Position numbers and translations under genes: made by a program. From Artemisia argyi (lineage: Eukaryota; Streptophyta; Magnoliopsida; Asterales; Asteraceae), in assembly GCA_030686995.1 (NCBI GenBank), contig CM060692.1:14675465-14739464 (forward strand): 64,000 nt of DNA, given 5' to 3'. This document shows positions 37,581-48,831 of this stretch, one piece after another; the first letter of the stretch is position 1; each line of letters begins with the position of its first letter. The notes below the pieces were generated by a model. The model saw nothing but the letters and a program-made list of their open reading frames with translations. It was not told the origin of the DNA and did not search any database.

Positions 37581-39764
37581 CTAATCTATGACTGGATGCC
37601 TTGCATGTAAGGGTTCAGCAAAAACAACTTGTGGAACATGGACAACCATTTCTCTTGATTCAACAGGAGGTAATTCTGCTTTCTCTTTTTGTTCCTTCTG
37701 ATCATCTTCTCTTCCTTTGGAAGGTCTTTCTTGAGTATCCATTAGAAAACTGGTTTTGTTTCTTTTGTAAGCCTCTAAGTATAGAAGCTTCAATTCATCA
37801 AAAGATTTATCTTTGAGTTGATGATATTTCATGTTCACTTCTCTTTTCAGATATATCTTGAAGAACTTCTTCTGATCTGCTTCAGAATGTGGGATTTTGA
37901 ATCCTTTCTTCTGATTCTTCTGAATCTGCTGATAGACATCATCCAATGCCTCTTGATTGTATTTCTTGGTGATGAAATCATTGAGCTTGATTGTCATTTC
38001 TTCTGAGCTAAGAGATTCATCACAAATCAGGGTATAAGCTTCACCTCTTACAATTGGGTCAATGGAGATGATGTATTGCAGCTGAGCGTCAAACTTTTCT
38101 TGCAGCATTCTTGATTCTTCTTCAGCCCTCAATACTTCTTCTTCATGAAGCTTTTTGGACAACTCTTCATCTACAACCAATTGTACTTGTTCTTTCTGCT
38201 TCATCTTTTTAGGCTTTGGTTCATCATCAACCACAATTTTCTTGCCTTTGTCTTTTGGTGATGATACTGGACTTGGAGCAGCAGATTGTTCATCAGAGAC
38301 ACTAAACCTCCCCTGAGGTTGTGATCCTCTCTTTCTTTTATAAGACACTTGATCAGATCCTTTTAAATTCATATCTAATAGCCTCTGAATCCCAGCAGGC
38401 TCTTGCTCTGCTTCAGCAGTATCTTTCTTTGCTTCAGCAGTATCTGTAGCAGCAGTATCTTTCAAGCTAACAGGCTCTTTCTCTTGAGTAGCAGGCTCTT
38501 CATCAATCACTGGAGTTCCTTCATGAAACTGAAATTGAATCTCTTCTTCATCTTTAAAACTACCCATCCTCCCCTTTTTGGAAGAGAGACCCAAACCCTC
38601 TGCATCTGAACTTGAGGAACTAGAAACAAACAACTGAGTAGACTTTTTACCCTTCAACAACTTCACTTTCAACTCTAATTTCTCAACCCTCTTAACTAAC
38701 TTTGTGTTGATCTCTGTAAAATGCTTGTTTTGACTTTCAAGAGAAGTTTGTAAGTTCTGCACTTGCTCTTCTAATTCCCTGATAGTCTGAGCATCTACAT
38801 TTTGTTGTGGAGGAGACTGAGGTGGTGAGTTATGATGTGATAATGATGGTGATGTTGCAGATGGTGTTTGTGTTTGTTGAGGAGATGGTAATGGTACTGA
38901 TGATGGTGGTGTGACTGATGGTACTGTTGGTGTGGGTGATGGTACTGGTGATGGATGTGATGATGAATGATCAGGTTCTTCAGAGTGTTGTGGTAACATT
39001 TCCTCAAAAAGTGGTACTTCTTCTCCTTGAAAACCAATTTTCATGTTTGAAAACACCTTGTGTGTAAGTTTGGGAGTCTTAAAAGGTTTGTTTGGGGGAA
39101 GCAACAAATGTTTGGATTTGTTTATGAGGCACTGAATGAACCTTGGGTACATCAAAAACTTTGTATCACTGTCCACATTTTTAACCAATCCTTCAAAAAT
39201 GTATTTTGAAAAGTTGAATTTCTTGTTTGTTGCCAGGCAAATGAGAGCTGCAGCCATGTTACCACTAAATTGCTCCCATGAGGTTTTCTTTTGGCTTAAA
39301 CAATGAAGGATGGTATGAATCAAAAATCTCCATTGAGGGGTAAAATGCTTTTTAAGAAATGTAAGCTTTGTAGAAGTTACATTATACCCCATTTTTGTCA
39401 ATTTTTCAAAGATTTCAGTATCAGGTAGTTGACTAATGCCATCTGAATCATCCAAATGAAGATGTCTTCTAATGGATGCTTCGGTAAAAGTCAAGGTTCT
39501 ACCATCCACTTTGGCCATTAACTCTTGAATCCCATCCTCAAGAGTATTAAGTTTAGCAGTTTGCCAAAATTGTGAAATTTGAGATTCAAAAATAGTGGGA
39601 TTCACGAGTAAAGCAAACCTGACATAAGAATTGTTTAGAAAATCCACTGCTTGATGAAAAGTTTCATTGTCATCAGACTTTTCCAAAAATGCCAATTGAT
39701 TGTAACGTTTGACAAAACTTAGACGAGCCATGGTGAAAGGTTTGATGAAAATTTTTGATTTCAA
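37581..39764 (-). CDS. Copia ORF3 (Sirevirus third ORF), ended by TAG
   Basis: 727 aa. The N-terminal ~250 residues form a globular region conserved in Asteraceae copia ORF3s (FLNNSYVRFALLVNP, ALICLATNKKFNFSKYIF, FLMYPRFIQ). Next come a Pro/Ser/Gln-rich linker (~265-325), a coiled coil (~330-375) and a Lys/Glu-rich tail with KKMKQKEQ and more helix. I see no signal peptide or membrane segment, so the 'envelope-like' label used for Sirevirus third ORFs is not supported here. MARLSFVKRY at residue 12 is an equally likely start. It lies 820 bp after pol, so it is probably expressed from a subgenomic or spliced RNA. Stop TAG at 37581-37583 interrupts a frame that continues to 37101. Confidence 0.88.
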   Translation of the reverse strand: MKSKIFIKPFTMARLSFVKRYNQLAFLEKSDDNETFHQAVDFLNNSYVRFALLVNPTIFESQISQFWQTAKLNTLEDGIQELMAKVDGRTLTFTEASIRRHLHLDDSDGISQLPDTEIFEKLTKMGYNVTSTKLTFLKKHFTPQWRFLIHTILHCLSQKKTSWEQFSGNMAAALICLATNKKFNFSKYIFEGLVKNVDSDTKFLMYPRFIQCLINKSKHLLLPPNKPFKTPKLTHKVFSNMKIGFQGEEVPLFEEMLPQHSEEPDHSSSHPSPVPSPTPTVPSVTPPSSVPLPSPQQTQTPSATSPSLSHHNSPPQSPPQQNVDAQTIRELEEQVQNLQTSLESQNKHFTEINTKLVKRVEKLELKVKLLKGKKSTQLFVSSSSSSDAEGLGLSSKKGRMGSFKDEEEIQFQFHEGTPVIDEEPATQEKEPVSLKDTAATDTAEAKKDTAEAEQEPAGIQRLLDMNLKGSDQVSYKRKRGSQPQGRFSVSDEQSAAPSPVSSPKDKGKKIVVDDEPKPKKMKQKEQVQLVVDEELSKKLHEEEVLRAEEESRMLQEKFDAQLQYIISIDPIVRGEAYTLICDESLSSEEMTIKLNDFITKKYNQEALDDVYQQIQKNQKKGFKIPHSEADQKKFFKIYLKREVNMKYHQLKDKSFDELKLLYLEAYKRNKTSFLMDTQERPSKGREDDQKEQKEKAELPPVESREMVVHVPQVVFAEPLHARHPVID

Positions 39765-40587
39765 TGGTGGGATTTTATTGTTGTACTGGTAGAAGATGAA
39801 AGGTGAGTGTGAATTATGATAAGGATTGAATATGAGAAAAATAACTTTTGACCGACTATAAAAGTTATGGATAAGAAATTGAAGAGGCGGTCAAAAAGAT
39901 CTTTTATTATAATAACTATATCCTTAATTTTAAGAAAACATGAATAATTCACAAAAATACCCCTTTAAAAACAACGGCTATAATTTAGCCTGACAGACTC
40001 AACGGCTATGTAGCAGTACCATTTTACTCTACCAGTACTAAAATTTGAACTACCAGTACCTTGTTTTGAAATAAACTTGGCAGTCTCTTTGAAATTTTAG
40101 ATAATATCCCATATAGTTTTTAGCAAACTACCAGCTATCAACGGATTTGATAAGTCTTTACCAAGAGCCGTTTGCTTTGGACTAGTCAGTTCGTTTAAGT
40201 TTTTGAAACTGGGTGAACTGATTACCTTATAGTTTTTAGCAAACTATCAGCTATCAACGGATTTGATAAGTCTTTACCAAGAGCCGTTTGCTTTGGACTA
40301 GTCAGCTCTTAAAGTTTTGAACAACTTGGTGAACTGATTACCATTTCCATATCTTGATTGTGTTAGCAAGCTTTGAGTAACCTGAAATGGTTAGTTGTAA
40401 ACAAAAAGAACAGAGTGCAAAGCACTTGTTTTATAGCATTGTTAACATTTAAACATCAAGATGAGCAAAAACAGAGCAAACTTTGAACTAGCAGTACCAA
40501 TTTTGTACTGACAGTACGTTATGACTAACTAGCAGTACCATGTTTAGAGTCCAGAACTTGTTTATTTATATACAAAACACATGTTTT
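39765..40587 (-). other. Spacer between copia pol and ORF3 with tandem repeat
   Basis: Non-coding. Contains a 116-bp direct repeat (40112-40227 and 40228-40342) and many GGTACTG words in element sense. It may hold the promoter or splice acceptor for ORF3. Confidence 0.6.
40112..40342 (-). repeat. Two 116-bp units shared with the gypsy 3' domain
   Basis: Each unit carries the stem-loop with arms CCAAAGC and GCTCTTGG, loop AAACG, then TAAAGAC (40161-40180 and 40277-40296). The surrounding words (ATCAACGGATTTGATAAGTC, GGTGAACTGATTACC) match 955-1055 of element 1 and 62800-62880 of element 2 in the same sense. Confidence 0.85.
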
Positions 40588-43500
40588 TCAAAGATTTATC
40601 ATACCAATACCTGCTACCAGATATTTAAACCTACCTAAATCAAAAGCTTTGGTGAGAAGGTCTGCAAAATTATTTTCAGGATCAATTTTGACAACTTGAA
40701 TTAACCTTTTCTCATTGCAATCTCTTATGAAATGGTGTCTGATTTCAATGTGTTTTGTTTTTGAATGTTGAACTGGATTTTTGATGATACATATAGTACT
40801 GCTATTGTCAATGTAAATAATGGTGTTAAGAAAATTGTACCCATAGTCAAGCAATTGATTCTGGATCCAAAGAACTTGGCCACAACAACTTGCACTTGCA
40901 ACATATTCTGCTTCAGTTGTAGAGTTGGCCACCATTGTTTGCTTCTTGCATTGCCATGATATGAGTCTGCATCCAAGAAATTGACATCCACTAGTTGTGG
41001 ATTTTCTGTCTAGGGTTGCACCAGCATAGTCACTATCTGAGTAAGCTACCAAATCAAAAGATGATTCCCTTGGATACCATAGACCCAACTTAGGCTGGCC
41101 TTTGAGGTATCTGAAGATCCTTTTGACTGCAGTGAGATGAGAAACTTTTGGATTGACTTGAAATCTTGCACATACACATACTGAGAACATGATATCTGGT
41201 CTTGATGATGTAAGGTACATTAGAGACCCAATCATTGATCTGTAGTTGTGCACATCAACATCTTCACCCTCAGCATCTTTGTGTAACCCCTTTTCTGGAT
41301 CCATTGGTGTACTTGCAACCTTTGAATTTACAAACCCAAATTTCCTTAAGATCTCAGCTACATACTTATCTTGGCTGATAAATATGCCTTCATTTGATTG
41401 TTTCACTTGGAGACCTAAAAAGAAAGTAAGTTCCCCCATGGAACTCATTTCAAACTTACTATGCATAAGTTTTTCACACTCTACACACAATTCTTGATTT
41501 GTAGATCCAAAGATAATGTCATCAACATAAATCTGCACTAGCAAAATGTCTTTCTTGGTTCTTTTGATGAACAAAGTTGGATCAATCTTGCCTCTTTGAA
41601 ATCCATTCTCCAATAAATAGAAAGCCAATGTTTCATACCATGCTCTAGGAGCTTGGTGTAGACCATAGAGAGCTTTGGTAACCTTGTACACCTTGTCCGG
41701 ATATTCTGCATCAATGAAGCCTGGAGGTTGAGAAACATACACCTCTTCTTCAATAGTACCATATAAAAAGGCACTTTTGACATCCATTTGGTAGACAATG
41801 AATCCTATGAAAGAAGCATAGGCCAAAAATAGCCTAATTGCTTCAATTCTTGCAACTGGAGCAAAAACTTCTTCATAATCCACTCCTTCTTCTTGAGTAT
41901 ACCCTTGGGCCACCAATCTGGCTTTGTTTTTGATCACTATTCCCCTTTCATCTTTCTTATTTCTGAAAACCCATTTGGTTCCAATTGCCCTGTATCCTTT
42001 GGGCAAATCAACCAGTACCCAAACCTTCTGTAGTTTAAATTGAAGTAGCTCTTCTTGCATTGCTTCAACCCAGCTTGAATCATCTAAGGCTTTTGTAATG
42101 TTTTTGGGTTCTACTTGAGAGAGAAAGCATGAAAACAGGCATATGTGGGCAACTTCATGGTTCTTTTCTTCATACACAGCTAGGACAAACCCATCTTTGT
42201 CTGAAGATAAGACTTGAGTTCTTGTTTTAACACCAGAATCAATGCTGCCAATCACATTTTCAATGGAGTGATCTTTGAGAATTCTTGTGTTGTGTGTTGT
42301 AGGAACATCATAGGAAATTGGAAGGTTTCCAATTCCTATATCTTCTGGTAAGGAATCATCTGATAGAACATTTAATGGTTCAGCAGGACCAATTTGTGAA
42401 CTAGCAGTACCATCTGTTGAACTGGCAGTACCATCTTGAGAATTGACAGTACCATTTCCATTTTCTGAATTTTCTTGATTTCCTTGATCTTGAGTTCCAT
42501 GATCTTGAGTTTCATGATCATCTTCAATACCTTCATTTGTTTCTTGAATCCCTTGATTTGAAGGCTCTCCATGACTTGAAGATGACTCCAATCCTGTCCA
42601 AATTGGCATCAAGATGTAATCTTGATCCTCAGATGTTTCATCATTGTCTTCAAAACCTACATTATCGTTAGTATTTGTACATGTGACAGGCACATAATTC
42701 ATAGATTCTGAAAGTTTATCAATATCAAAACACCAATCTGGTCCAGTGCCTGCAACAGTTGGTAGTTTCTCTTGGAACTCTATGTGCAGGTTTTCTTCTA
42801 CTAGCCTAGTGCATTTATTATACACCCTATAGGCCTTACTTTGCAAAGAATACCCTATCATGTAGCCTTCATCAGCTTTTCCTTCAAACTTTCCTAGATG
42901 ATCTTTGGTATTGAGAATAGTGACATGACATCCAAAAGGTCTCATAAAACTTAGAGATGGTGTTCTACCAAACAAAAGTTCATAAGGAGTCTTTCTATGA
43001 GGTTTAATTACAAGAACCCTATTCTGTACATAACAAGCAGTACCTACTGCTTCAGCCCAAAATGAAATAGGCAACTTAGAATCTACTAGCATTGTTCTAG
43101 CAGCCTCAATAAGTGTTCTATTTTTCCTTTCTGCTACTCCATTTTGCTGTGGGGTTCTAGCTACACTATATTCTCTTTTTATTCCTTTTTCTTTGCAAAA
43201 TACATCCATAACTCTATTCTTGAATTCTGTCCCATTGTCACATCTAATTACTTTTACTTTCTTATCAATTTGGTTTTCTATCCCTGTAATGTAGGACTTA
43301 AGGATCTCACTTGTTTCATCCTTAGTTCTTAAAAAGAAAACCCAAGAGAATCTGCTGTAATCATCAGTAACTACAAGACAATATTTTTTACCATTCAAGC
43401 TATTCACAGAAGTAGGACCAAAGAGATCCATATGAAGCATGTATAAAGCTTGAGAAATTGAGTTATGGGTCTTGGGCTTACAAGAAGCTCTATGTTGTTT

Positions 43501-44151
43501 GCCTTTTAGACAATCAACACAGGTTTGGTCATTTTGAAAAATCTTTTTGGGTAAACCTCTAACCAAATCATACTTTGCAATTGTATTGATTGTTTTAAAG
43601 TTTACATGACCAAGTCTTCTATGCCAAAGCATAGATTCATCCAATGAGGCTTTTGCTACTAGCCAGGTTAAGCTCTCTTTAGGAACAATGTTCTTTAAAT
43701 CAACAATGTACATATTGTTCTTTCTAGGGATTTTAAGAAGAATCTGACTTTCATCAGGGATTTTAAAATCAGGAGAAAGCACAATGCATTCAGTGTCAGT
43801 AAAAAGAACTTTGTTCTTTGTGTCACACATTTGTGAGACACTTAAGAGATTAAACTGTAGTTCTTTCACAAAATACACATTTTCAGAATCTAATTTACTG
43901 GTTTTAATTGTACCTTTACCAGTAATCTTTCCTTTGATTCCTCCCCCAAAGGTAACATATCCTCCATCAAATGATTTGAAGTCTGTAAGGTAAGACATGT
44001 TGCCTGTCATGTGCCTTGAACATCCACTATCTACATATCCTTGATCTGCAATATCATTTGAATGTTCCTGCACATGTATACACATATTAGTTTTTTTGGG
44101 GTACCCAAGCCATGACTGACTTGGGTTTGCCTCGTGCATCAATGTAATCAA
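40588..44151 (-). CDS. Ty1/copia pol (protease, integrase, RT, RNase H)
   Basis: 1187 codons. Protease [11 protein letters not shown] near residue 41; integrase zinc finger [11 protein letters not shown] with [10 protein letters not shown] near 175-215; integrase acidic residues in LHMDLFGP (~240), RCDNGTEF (~302) and NGVAERKNR (~342). A variable linker with GTASS repeats follows at ~520-590. RT has [11 protein letters not shown] (~788) and YVDDIIFGS (~873). RNase H has AYSDSDYAG (~1038), TEAEYVA (~1078) and IDNSST (~1112). The order protease-integrase-RT-RNase H defines copia. The frame overlaps gag by 65 bp and is +1 relative to it, so the listed Met is not a proven start. Catalytic motifs look intact. 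Confidence 0.96.
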   Translation of the reverse strand: MITLMHEANPSQSWLGYPKKTNMCIHVQEHSNDIADQGYVDSGCSRHMTGNMSYLTDFKSFDGGYVTFGGGIKGKITGKGTIKTSKLDSENVYFVKELQFNLLSVSQMCDTKNKVLFTDTECIVLSPDFKIPDESQILLKIPRKNNMYIVDLKNIVPKESLTWLVAKASLDESMLWHRRLGHVNFKTINTIAKYDLVRGLPKKIFQNDQTCVDCLKGKQHRASCKPKTHNSISQALYMLHMDLFGPTSVNSLNGKKYCLVVTDDYSRFSWVFFLRTKDETSEILKSYITGIENQIDKKVKVIRCDNGTEFKNRVMDVFCKEKGIKREYSVARTPQQNGVAERKNRTLIEAARTMLVDSKLPISFWAEAVGTACYVQNRVLVIKPHRKTPYELLFGRTPSLSFMRPFGCHVTILNTKDHLGKFEGKADEGYMIGYSLQSKAYRVYNKCTRLVEENLHIEFQEKLPTVAGTGPDWCFDIDKLSESMNYVPVTCTNTNDNVGFEDNDETSEDQDYILMPIWTGLESSSSHGEPSNQGIQETNEGIEDDHETQDHGTQDQGNQENSENGNGTVNSQDGTASSTDGTASSQIGPAEPLNVLSDDSLPEDIGIGNLPISYDVPTTHNTRILKDHSIENVIGSIDSGVKTRTQVLSSDKDGFVLAVYEEKNHEVAHICLFSCFLSQVEPKNITKALDDSSWVEAMQEELLQFKLQKVWVLVDLPKGYRAIGTKWVFRNKKDERGIVIKNKARLVAQGYTQEEGVDYEEVFAPVARIEAIRLFLAYASFIGFIVYQMDVKSAFLYGTIEEEVYVSQPPGFIDAEYPDKVYKVTKALYGLHQAPRAWYETLAFYLLENGFQRGKIDPTLFIKRTKKDILLVQIYVDDIIFGSTNQELCVECEKLMHSKFEMSSMGELTFFLGLQVKQSNEGIFISQDKYVAEILRKFGFVNSKVASTPMDPEKGLHKDAEGEDVDVHNYRSMIGSLMYLTSSRPDIMFSVCVCARFQVNPKVSHLTAVKRIFRYLKGQPKLGLWYPRESSFDLVAYSDSDYAGATLDRKSTTSGCQFLGCRLISWQCKKQTMVANSTTEAEYVASASCCGQVLWIQNQLLDYGYNFLNTIIYIDNSSTICIIKNPVQHSKTKHIEIRHHFIRDCNEKRLIQVVKIDPENNFADLLTKAFDLGRFKYLVAGIGMINL

Positions 44152-46675
44152 ACCTTTTTAGGACTGTTGATGCACCATTTGGTTGGAGTGGTCTCCAAAT
44201 CCAACATGCTGAGGACTTAACAGCATTTTTATTTTTGACATATTTTGTGGTTTTTGGTCTGACAGTACCAAATTTGGCAGTACCATTTGGTCTAGCAGAA
44301 CCTTTTGGTTTTGGTTTCCAGTCTTGTGTTTTATCCACAAAATTCCTTTCAATATGACTTTTCACAATTTTAGGTGTATGTTTGAAAGCATTACTTGCAC
44401 CCTTAGTAGTGAACTTTGGGTAAACAGGCTCATTTGTTCTAACAGTATGATTGACTTTTGGTGTGTTAGATTTAACAGAACCTTTTCTGGGGTTTGTTTT
44501 ACTTGTTTTAGACCTTGATGTACTCCCAGAAACCCAATTGTTACAATAAGCATGAGTATGATTAAAACTACCACAGTAATAGCATGCTTTATTGTACAAA
44601 ACAAAGTTATCACCAAGTTGATGTGACTTAAGATTGTTCCAATTTCTCTGACTACCTCTAGGTTTGCTATTACATTTAGCACAACATTCAACAGTTTTTA
44701 GAACAACTTTAGTCTTTGTTATACTCTCTACACTTTTAGGACTAATGAGTCCTACTTTGTTTCCTTTCTTAGAAACAGTCTCTTTTCTATTCTCATCAGA
44801 TGTACAACCTTCAATAGTTGTAACATCTGAGCTCTTATCAGTGAGCACCTTTTCTTTGGAGAGAGAAGTATTACTTGTACTCTCAAAAGGTTCACTATTT
44901 TCTACAGGTTTTACTTTTTCTAGTGGTTTATTTGTGAGCTCATGTAGACCTGATTCAGCAAGATCTAAACCTGGGGGACAAGGAATTCCTCTGTAAGGAG
45001 GAGGACATGTGTTGTATCCAATCCCAGATTTGATTTTCTTGTTCATTTGGTTCTCAACTATACTTTTAGTACAAGCAGAAGCATTTTCTAATGTTGTAAC
45101 AGTTAGTTGAATATTATCTTTTGCTTGTTTCACTTTAGCAAACTCAGTTCTTAACAGGTTTATTTCAGCATCTTTAAGAAATATGTCTCTATTAAGAATA
45201 GCTTTTGTGTCAGAAAAGGTGAGTTCATTTTCTCTAAAGTGAATTATCTGTTTCTCAAGTTTGGACATACCACACTTATGATTAACTAGGTCTTGATGAG
45301 TTTTTCTCTGTTCTTCTTTCAGCTCATCATAAAGTTTTCTTAAGATTTCTAGTTCTTTAAAAACTTCACAAGTAGCAGAACATTTAGTAATTTGTACCTC
45401 AGGATTGGAGAGAGCCATTAAGGCCATTTCATTTGAGGATGACTCTTCTTCACCCATAAAGCTCCAATCAAAACCCAGCCCATCAATGGCTACCATTGCT
45501 CTTGTTTCAGTGATGTCCACTTCCTTGCTCTTGTTCTCATTGTTTCCCCTGTTCTTGTTCTCAAAACCTCTTCCCTTATCACCCTGCTTCTTTGGTCTTT
45601 TACATTCTCTTGAGTAGTGACCCTTCATGTGGCAATTGTAGCACTCCACTTTAGATTTGTCATACCCAGCAGGTTCATTGCTATTGATGACAATCTTCTT
45701 TCTAGTCCTCATCAAATATTTCTTAGCCCTCATGCTAAGAAGTGAAAGCTGCCATTTTATGTCCATTTCTTCAAGATCATCATCACTGATCTCTTGAAGA
45801 TCTTCAAAGGTCAATGTGGAACCATTGTGTTGTGATGTTAGAAAAGCACAACCAATTGTTTCATCTAAAATGGTTTTGGTACTGCTGGAAGTACTGGCAG
45901 TACCAAAATTTGTGTTGGCAGTACCTTCTTCTCTACCATCTTTTTCTTCATCAACTTTCTTGGTAGTACCATGAGATGACATGAATGCCATATTTCCAGA
46001 GCTTGAACTAGTAGACTTCTTTAGTTCATGCTCTACTATCTTGAAGTTGCTGTAAAGATCATTGAGACTCATGGAATCAATATCTGGTTTGTTTTTCCAG
46101 ACAATGACATGCATGGCCCATTCAGAGGGTAGACTTCTAAGAAATTTGGAGTTTAAGTCTTCTTGAGATATTATCACTTCATGAATGGCTAACTGGCTAG
46201 AAAGCTTTTGTAGTCTATTGAACATGCTGTCCAAGGACTCATTTGGTGTGGCTGAAAAGTTTTCAAACTGTTGTTTTAAAAGTGTTTTCTGGGTTTTCTT
46301 GGTAGCATCATTACCACCAAATCTAGCTACAATAGCTTGAAAAAGAGTTTTAGCACACTTGTATTTGTTAAAGACTAGAAGCTGGTCATTTGGAATAGAC
46401 ATGAGAAGCATACTCCTGGCTTTAAGATCATTTCTCTTTTGAATTCTTTCTTCAGAGGTTATTGGGTTTACTTGTACGGTTGTGACAAGTGCATCATTTA
46501 CTGTGGAGGTGGTGGTTGCAGGTTTAAATGAGTTTCCTTCTTCAATAGTCTCCCAAAGTGCATAGTCTTGCACTTGGAAGTATTGTTCAACCCTCAGTCT
46601 CCACATCTCAAACTCATTCTGTTTAAGTAATGGAAGTTTTGCAGCCACATTGGTTTGAATGTGCTCAACATCCAT
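44087..46675 (-). CDS. Ty1/copia gag
   Basis: 862 aa capsid/nucleocapsid precursor. The N-terminus ([20 protein letters not shown]) and the UBN2-type capsid region ([22 protein letters not shown]) are typical. Two C-x2-C-x4-H-x4-C zinc knuckles lie near residues 342 ([14 protein letters not shown]) and 698 ([14 protein letters not shown]), separated by a long coiled-coil segment (~430-560). The large size and paired distant knuckles suit Sirevirus gag. It starts 38 bp after the PBS. It ends at TAA just after a run of seven A; pol is open in the +1 frame across this run. Confidence 0.94.
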   Translation of the reverse strand: MDVEHIQTNVAAKLPLLKQNEFEMWRLRVEQYFQVQDYALWETIEEGNSFKPATTTSTVNDALVTTVQVNPITSEERIQKRNDLKARSMLLMSIPNDQLLVFNKYKCAKTLFQAIVARFGGNDATKKTQKTLLKQQFENFSATPNESLDSMFNRLQKLSSQLAIHEVIISQEDLNSKFLRSLPSEWAMHVIVWKNKPDIDSMSLNDLYSNFKIVEHELKKSTSSSSGNMAFMSSHGTTKKVDEEKDGREEGTANTNFGTASTSSSTKTILDETIGCAFLTSQHNGSTLTFEDLQEISDDDLEEMDIKWQLSLLSMRAKKYLMRTRKKIVINSNEPAGYDKSKVECYNCHMKGHYSRECKRPKKQGDKGRGFENKNRGNNENKSKEVDITETRAMVAIDGLGFDWSFMGEEESSSNEMALMALSNPEVQITKCSATCEVFKELEILRKLYDELKEEQRKTHQDLVNHKCGMSKLEKQIIHFRENELTFSDTKAILNRDIFLKDAEINLLRTEFAKVKQAKDNIQLTVTTLENASACTKSIVENQMNKKIKSGIGYNTCPPPYRGIPCPPGLDLAESGLHELTNKPLEKVKPVENSEPFESTSNTSLSKEKVLTDKSSDVTTIEGCTSDENRKETVSKKGNKVGLISPKSVESITKTKVVLKTVECCAKCNSKPRGSQRNWNNLKSHQLGDNFVLYNKACYYCGSFNHTHAYCNNWVSGSTSRSKTSKTNPRKGSVKSNTPKVNHTVRTNEPVYPKFTTKGASNAFKHTPKIVKSHIERNFVDKTQDWKPKPKGSARPNGTAKFGTVRPKTTKYVKNKNAVKSSACWIWRPLQPNGASTVLKRFDYIDARGKPKSVMAWVPQKN

Positions 46676-46712
46676 TTTTGCTTTGTTCTTTTATGTCGTA
46701 AATATCAGCCTA

Positions 46713-46724
46713 GCTCTGATACCA
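46713..46724 (-). promoter_or_regulatory. Primer-binding site (initiator tRNA-Met)
   Basis: In element sense TGGTATCAGAGC, complementary to the 3' end of plant initiator tRNA-Met, two bases after the LTR end. Confidence 0.92.
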
Positions 46725-46726
46725 CT

Positions 46727-47451
46727 TGTGGAAGGATTCTATTTGTATTGAATTGTGCAAACACTTGAGATGTTAAACTCAGTAATGTGTTTAGGATATT
46801 TATGAATGAATGTGAGTTAGCACGCGGAATTTACTAAAACACACTAAAGGAACAAAGGTGGTGAATAAGTAAAATGGAATGAGTTGCAACAAGAATAACA
46901 CAAAATGATTCAATATTATTGATGAAATAATACGGGTGATCTAAACTATCACCAGGATTACAAGTGTAACCTTGAATCTTTGATACGTGAAAGAGTTCAA
47001 ATATGGAAGTTATGCATGGGTAAGATGAGTGTAACAGATGTAGGTTATGCAAGTTATGTGTCTAAGAAGGTGTCTTAAGGGTTCCTTTTATAGTATAAGG
47101 AGCCCTTGTTACAAGTGGTCAAGTTGCTTAATATAATATACTAGAGGTTTATCTTATCCTAATATTACACCTTTCAAGGTAAAACACTCCATTACATCTA
47201 CTGAGACTTCTGTACTACTTTTACTTAACGTATAACTTTGTACAAAGATTAATAATACAAGTAAATATCTCTAATTAAAATATAGCAACTTGTTGTGAAA
47301 ACTGGCAGGACCTTCTTTAACTAGCAGTACCTTCTTACCCAGAAGGTACTGTTAGTATATCTTCAACATCAGCAAACTGAAGAGGCAGGCTTAACTATCA
47401 CTAGCAGGCTCTTCTGGCAGACTCTTTACTTTGTGCATTTTATTCCCAACA
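46727..47451 (-). repeat. 5' LTR of the copia element (725 bp)
   Basis: Bounded TGTTGGG...CCACA in element sense. It should drive transcription of the element. Confidence 0.96.
47084..47092 (-). promoter_or_regulatory. TATA box in the copia 5' LTR
   Basis: TATAAAAGG on the minus strand, about 360 bp inside the LTR. The same word is at 36636-36644 in the other LTR. Confidence 0.65.
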
Positions 47452-47466
47452 AATTCAATCATTAAT

Positions 47467-47640
47467 ATACCCACCTACTGAGTGTACTTTAATAATAAAA
47501 AAGTGGATACGTGTCGCACATTTAGTGGAGTCGCACGTTAGCACATTCGCACATGACTCTTTTGGGAAAGCCTGTTATTTTTGTACTCTTTTAGGAAAAG
47601 GCTCTACTTTTTGTACTCTTTTGAGAATTTGCTCTTACCA
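47467..47640. repeat. Inverted copy of 34780-34940
   Basis: Shared words in reverse complement. It lies directly beside the copia insertion. Confidence 0.7.
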
Positions 47641-47710
47641 GAATAAAGTGAAAACAAGTATACGTCTTTAACAAACATTTCACGTACCCAAATCTTATAT
47701 ATTAACCGAA

Positions 47711-47795
47711 AGTCATTCCAAATCTCGTCTCGATAGCGTACTTCCCATCAGGTGCATTCTTAACCAGATTGAAATCAACAACCATAGAACCCAAA
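47711..47795 (-). pseudogene. Second receptor-kinase exon fragment, decayed
   Basis: On the minus strand it reads [14 protein letters not shown] then IETRF, the same activation-loop region as 28124-28200. The DFG motif is changed to DFN. It shares at least 150 bp of flanking sequence with the 28-kb fragment. Confidence 0.75.
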
Positions 47796-47845
47796 TGATT
47801 ACAACGTTGCTGGCGAATATATATTGCAAGATTCTAACACATTAA

Positions 47846-48189
47846 GGGCCTGTTTGGTTTGTAGATGGGGTTAGGATTTGAATTTAGATTTAGATTTTGA
47901 TTTGATACAGGAAAGAGAAAATACATTATTATATGAATATGTTATTCTTTTATTAAGTTATATAGAAATATAAAAAGAGAATGTGACAAGAAGAAAATAA
48001 AAAAAAAAAAAGTATAAAGTAATGGGACCCATGTGAAAGAAAATGAAATCTAGGCTCTCACATGGGATTTCTCTCTCTTCTACTATTTGTGGTTTAATCC
48101 CATTTTTAAATCTTATGAATTCAAGAAAACAAATTTTAAATGTCCCATCATATTTAAACCCAATGTAAAATAGGTAACCAAACGGCACC
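47846..48189. mobile_element. Tourist-like MITE (344 bp) with a paralogous empty site
   Basis: Begins GGGCCTGTTTGGTTTG and ends AACCAAACGGCACC; flanked by TAA (47843-47845 and 48190-48192). In the paralogous block at 28240-28270 the same flanks are joined without it. Confidence 0.85.
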
Positions 48190-48831
48190 TAAAGTTCAAA
48201 GCAAAACCCTTAGAATAGTAGTAAAGAAGTATTGCTTAAGTGTTGGAAAATAGAAATGTGACAAACAAAATTTAAAGAGTGTAATGGTAAGCATACATAA
48301 GGTTCATGTACATTTGTTGCAATAGTGTCATACAAAAAATTAGTTTACAACTGGTGCACATATCATGATGTATAGTTAAGGTGTTTTGGCAGTTACACCT
48401 GATAGCTAAACATATTGCGCAAAAGATTAGTAGACTGCTGGATGCAGTTGTTTTGGCACATATTTGTGCAGACAAAGCACAAATATTTTGCAAAACATAT
48501 TAGGTTTTAACGGTATGAAACCGTCTAAATATTTACATTGGTGAGTTGACACTTAGTTGTCTCTGGTCTTTTTGGCGATTTTGGCTCTTCCTTTTTTTGG
48601 ATTTGAACCTTTGGTTGCTGCTGCATAAACATTAAACAAAAAAGGAAAAAGGAAAAAAAAGTGTTAGCCACTATTACAGAATGTAACAAATATTATTTTA
48701 TTTTATTTTATTTTATTTTTTGTTTTGGTTTGTTTTAAATTTTTTGTCTGGCTATATAAGGATGTGGTTGGGGTCTCATTTATTTGCCACTCATATTTCT
48801 TTAGTTTTGTCAAGAAAATCTGTCAAAGAAA
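48190..48831. other. Unassigned DNA
   Basis: No gene is supported. CTATATAAGG near 48753 could be a TATA box for the decayed ORF that follows. Confidence 0.4.

Larger units (their letters stand above)
36279..47451 (-). mobile_element. Ty1/copia retrotransposon, Sirevirus-like, complete
   Basis: Read on the minus strand: 5' LTR (46727-47451), PBS, gag, pol with integrase before RT (copia order), spacer, third ORF, PPT, 3' LTR (36279-37003). The third ORF after pol and the large gag support Sirevirus/SIRE-type placement. The two 725-bp LTRs appear identical by eye, so insertion is recent. Flanks are AATTA and AATTC, an imperfect 5-bp target duplication. All coding segments are present, but pol is out of frame with gag and ORF3 has one stop. 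Confidence 0.95.

Noticed and set aside
37581..39764. ORF3 as a viral-type envelope protein
   Set aside because: No signal peptide or membrane segment is visible; position alone is not enough.
44087..44100. -1 programmed frameshift at A-AAA-AAC between copia gag and pol
   Set aside because: The -1 frame closes after about 20 codons and does not enter pol; pol is in the +1 frame.
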